In this document: positions 62,460-64,000 of the stretch, piece by piece
How the letters are laid out: every line of letters begins with the position of its first letter
Numbering within the stretch: position 1 is the stretch's first letter
NCBI RefSeq assembly: GCF_001665785.1
Contig: NZ_LZSO01000042.1
Coordinates: forward strand, 21,889 to 85,888
From: Mycolicibacterium peregrinum
GTDB lineage: Bacteria; Actinomycetota; Actinomycetes; Mycobacteriales; Mycobacteriaceae
DNA length: 64,000 bases
Direction of reading: 5' to 3'
Program-made: the position numbers and the translations under genes
Notes under the pieces: model-generated
What the model was told of the DNA's origin: nothing
Databases searched by the model: none
The model's input: only the letters and a program-made list of their open reading frames with translations

Positions 62460-63661
62460 CCCAGGTACTGCTCAAGCCCGATGTCGACCTCACCAACGGC
62501 AATTTCTATGCCGACGGTGGCGCGCGGGAGGCCTACCGATGGATGCGGGCCAACGAGCCCGTGTTCCGCGACCGCAACGGGTTGGCTGCCGCCGCCACCT
62601 ATGCGGCGGTGATCGACGCCGAACGTAACCCCGAGCTGTTCTCCAACGCCGGCGGAATCCGGCCCGATCAGCCCGGCATGCCCTACATGATCGACATGGA
62701 CGATCCGGCACATGTGTTGCGCCGCAAGCTGGTCAACTCCGGCTTCACCCGCAAGCGCGTCATGGACAAGGTGCCGTCGATCGTGAACCTGTGCGACACC
62801 CTGATCGATGCGGTGTGTGAACGCGGGGAATGCGACTTCGTCCGGGATATCGCTGCGCCTCTGCCGATGGCGGTGATCGGTGACATGCTCGGGGTGCTGC
62901 CCACCGAGCGCGAGATGCTGTTGAAGTGGTCGGATGACCTGGTCTGCGGGCTGAGTTCGCATCTCGACGAGACCGCCATCAACATGCTGATGGAGACGTT
63001 TGCCGCCTACACCGCGTTCACCATGGATGTGATCGCCAAGCGCCGCGCCGAGCCAACCGACGACCTGTTCTCGATCCTGGTGAACGCCGAGGTCGAGGGG
63101 CAGAAGATGAGCGATGACGAGATCGTCATGGAGACGCTCCTGATCCTCATCGGCGGCGACGAGACCACCCGCCACACTCTCTCGGGCGGGACCGATCAGC
63201 TGTTGCGTAGTCGCGATCAGTGGGAACGTCTGGTCGCCGATCAGTCGCTGTTGCCCGGCGCGATCGAGGAGACCCTGCGCTGGACCTCGCCGGTGAAGAA
63301 CATGTGTCGGACCCTCACTGCCGACACGACCTTCCACGGGACCGACCTGAAGGCCGGCGAGAAGATCATGCTGATGTTCGAGTCGGCCAACTTCGACGAA
63401 GCAGTTTTCGATAATCCTGACGAGTTCCGCATCGATCGGAACCCCAACAGCCACTTGGCTTTCGGTTTCGGCACCCACTTCTGCCTGGGTAACCAGCTGG
63501 CCCGCTTGGAGCTGCGCCTCATGCTCGAACGGCTGCTCCAACGGCTGCCGGACCTGCGGTTGGCCGACGCCAACCAGTTGCCGTTGCGTCCGGCGAACTT
63601 CGTCAGCGGTCCGGAATCGATGCCGGTGGTGTTCACCCCGGTGGCGCCGGTCGGGGCCTAG
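62456..63661 (+). CDS. cyp142: Cytochrome P450 CYP142, cholesterol side-chain hydroxylase
   Basis: This 401-aa P450 has the haem-binding loop FGFGTHFCLGNQLAR (Cys343), the I-helix GGDETT near residue 235 and the ExxR motif in A-I-E-E-T-L-R-W. The opening VDLTNGNFYADGGAREAYRW and NAGGIRPDQPGMPYMIDMDDP closely follow CYP142A1 as I remember it. CYP142 oxidises the terminal methyl of cholesterol or cholestenone to a carboxylate, the first step of side-chain breakdown. GTG 62456 overlaps the upstream stop, as for the Rv3519/cyp142 pair. Confidence 0.94.
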   Translation: MTQVLLKPDVDLTNGNFYADGGAREAYRWMRANEPVFRDRNGLAAAATYAAVIDAERNPELFSNAGGIRPDQPGMPYMIDMDDPAHVLRRKLVNSGFTRKRVMDKVPSIVNLCDTLIDAVCERGECDFVRDIAAPLPMAVIGDMLGVLPTEREMLLKWSDDLVCGLSSHLDETAINMLMETFAAYTAFTMDVIAKRRAEPTDDLFSILVNAEVEGQKMSDDEIVMETLLILIGGDETTRHTLSGGTDQLLRSRDQWERLVADQSLLPGAIEETLRWTSPVKNMCRTLTADTTFHGTDLKAGEKIMLMFESANFDEAVFDNPDEFRIDRNPNSHLAFGFGTHFCLGNQLARLELRLMLERLLQRLPDLRLADANQLPLRPANFVSGPESMPVVFTPVAPVGA

Positions 63662-63811
63662 CAGTCGGTCCACACTCGGTGTGGCTGTGTACTCCTATGT
63701 GTTGGTTAAGCATCAGCTGTGTAAGGCACCCACAGCTTTCGCATAGCCAGTCTAATTAGATAGTCTCGCAATATCGGGGGATATGACGCGACGACTAGAG
63801 GAGTGCACGAG

Positions 63812-63981
63812 ATGGCACGACATTTACCTGGGCGAAGTGTGTTGAGTGGATTGGTGCTGGGTGGGACGCTGCTGGCCGGGGCCGTCGGGTTGGCCGGTCA
63901 GGCCAATGCGGCACCGGCACAAGGGATCACGCCGGCGCCGGCGAGCGTGATGTCGGTGGTTCCGGCGCCACAGTTCCCGCC
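63812..63981 (+). CDS. Secreted Ala/Pro-rich protein, 3' end missing
   Basis: ATG 63812 follows GGAG and begins MARHLPGRSV, a signal peptide with a hydrophobic core and an A-N-A cleavage site near residue 33, then an Ala/Pro-rich stretch. Only 56 codons remain before the adapter sequence replaces the genome at 63982. The family cannot be identified. The codons after 63981 are not biological. The 150 bp between cyp142 and this gene hold its probable promoter and no other gene. Confidence 0.75.
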
Positions 63982-64000
63982 CTGTCTCTTATACACATCT
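63982..64000. other. Tn5 mosaic-end/Nextera sequencing adapter left at the contig end
   Basis: The last 19 bases read CTGTCTCTTATACACATCT, the standard Nextera transposase adapter (Tn5 mosaic end complement). It interrupts a coding frame and lies exactly at the edge, so it is an untrimmed library adapter. Confidence 0.97.

Noticed and set aside
63982..64000. Tn5-like transposon end as a mobile element
   Set aside because: Only the exact 19-bp Nextera mosaic end is present, at the very edge and with no transposase or target duplication. It is an adapter.

Overview
The window is high-GC actinobacterial DNA from a non-tuberculous mycobacterium, probably a fast-growing Mycolicibacterium. The diagnosis rests on an MmpS/MmpL/MmpL export set, a Gap/Sap-family lipid-addressing membrane protein, a FAAL plus Mas-type polyketide synthase, F420-dependent luciferase-like oxidoreductases, and a block of cholesterol-catabolism genes in the order I recall for M. 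tuberculosis Rv3518c-Rv3531c. These family and synteny statements are from memory; no database search was run. The last 19 bases are the Tn5 mosaic-end/Nextera adapter, so the right edge is an untrimmed contig end, not a biological boundary.

Region 1 (1-41478) is a lipopeptide assembly and export locus. Two plus-strand NRPS genes, the first cut by the left edge, carry six adenylation domains, two embedded N-methyltransferases, no epimerase domains and a terminal thioesterase. Facing them on the minus strand are a reducing PKS (KS-AT-DH-ER-KR-ACP), a methyltransferase, a Gap-like protein and the Hsp90 chaperone gene htpG. Divergent from the PKS run a fatty-acyl-AMP ligase and an alpha/beta hydrolase, then mmpS-mmpL-mmpL. 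The parts resemble the glycopeptidolipid (GPL) locus, but the thioesterase replaces the terminal reductase of GPL synthesis and no glycosyltransferases are visible, so the product is probably a different, N-methylated lipopeptide. Inferred logic: FAAL activates a fatty acid, the PKS modifies it, the NRPSs add at least six residues, the TE releases the product, and Gap with MmpS/MmpL moves it to the envelope.

The two NRPS genes appear to be one ancestral gene split by a 26-bp segment in a C-A linker. That segment supplies a stop codon, a Shine-Dalgarno sequence and a coupled start.

Region 2 (41623-63661) starts with a small haemophore-like secreted protein and an IclR regulator, then holds a sterol-degradation block: DUF1214 protein, SDR, sulfotransferase, LLM oxidoreductase, a cysteine-containing hypothetical, kshA, a lipoprotein, a gamma-carbonic-anhydrase-like protein, ltp3, ltp4, a DUF35 partner, an LLM oxidoreductase, an acetoacetate-decarboxylase-like protein and cyp142. 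Three sites match the KstR consensus TNNAACNNGTTNNA exactly, each at a promoter of this block. A PucR-type regulator with a hydantoinase A/B pair (50146-55891) sits inside the block with no KstR site and looks like a separate cassette. A truncated secreted-protein gene precedes the adapter.

I saw no tRNA, rRNA, CRISPR array, insertion sequence or replication origin.
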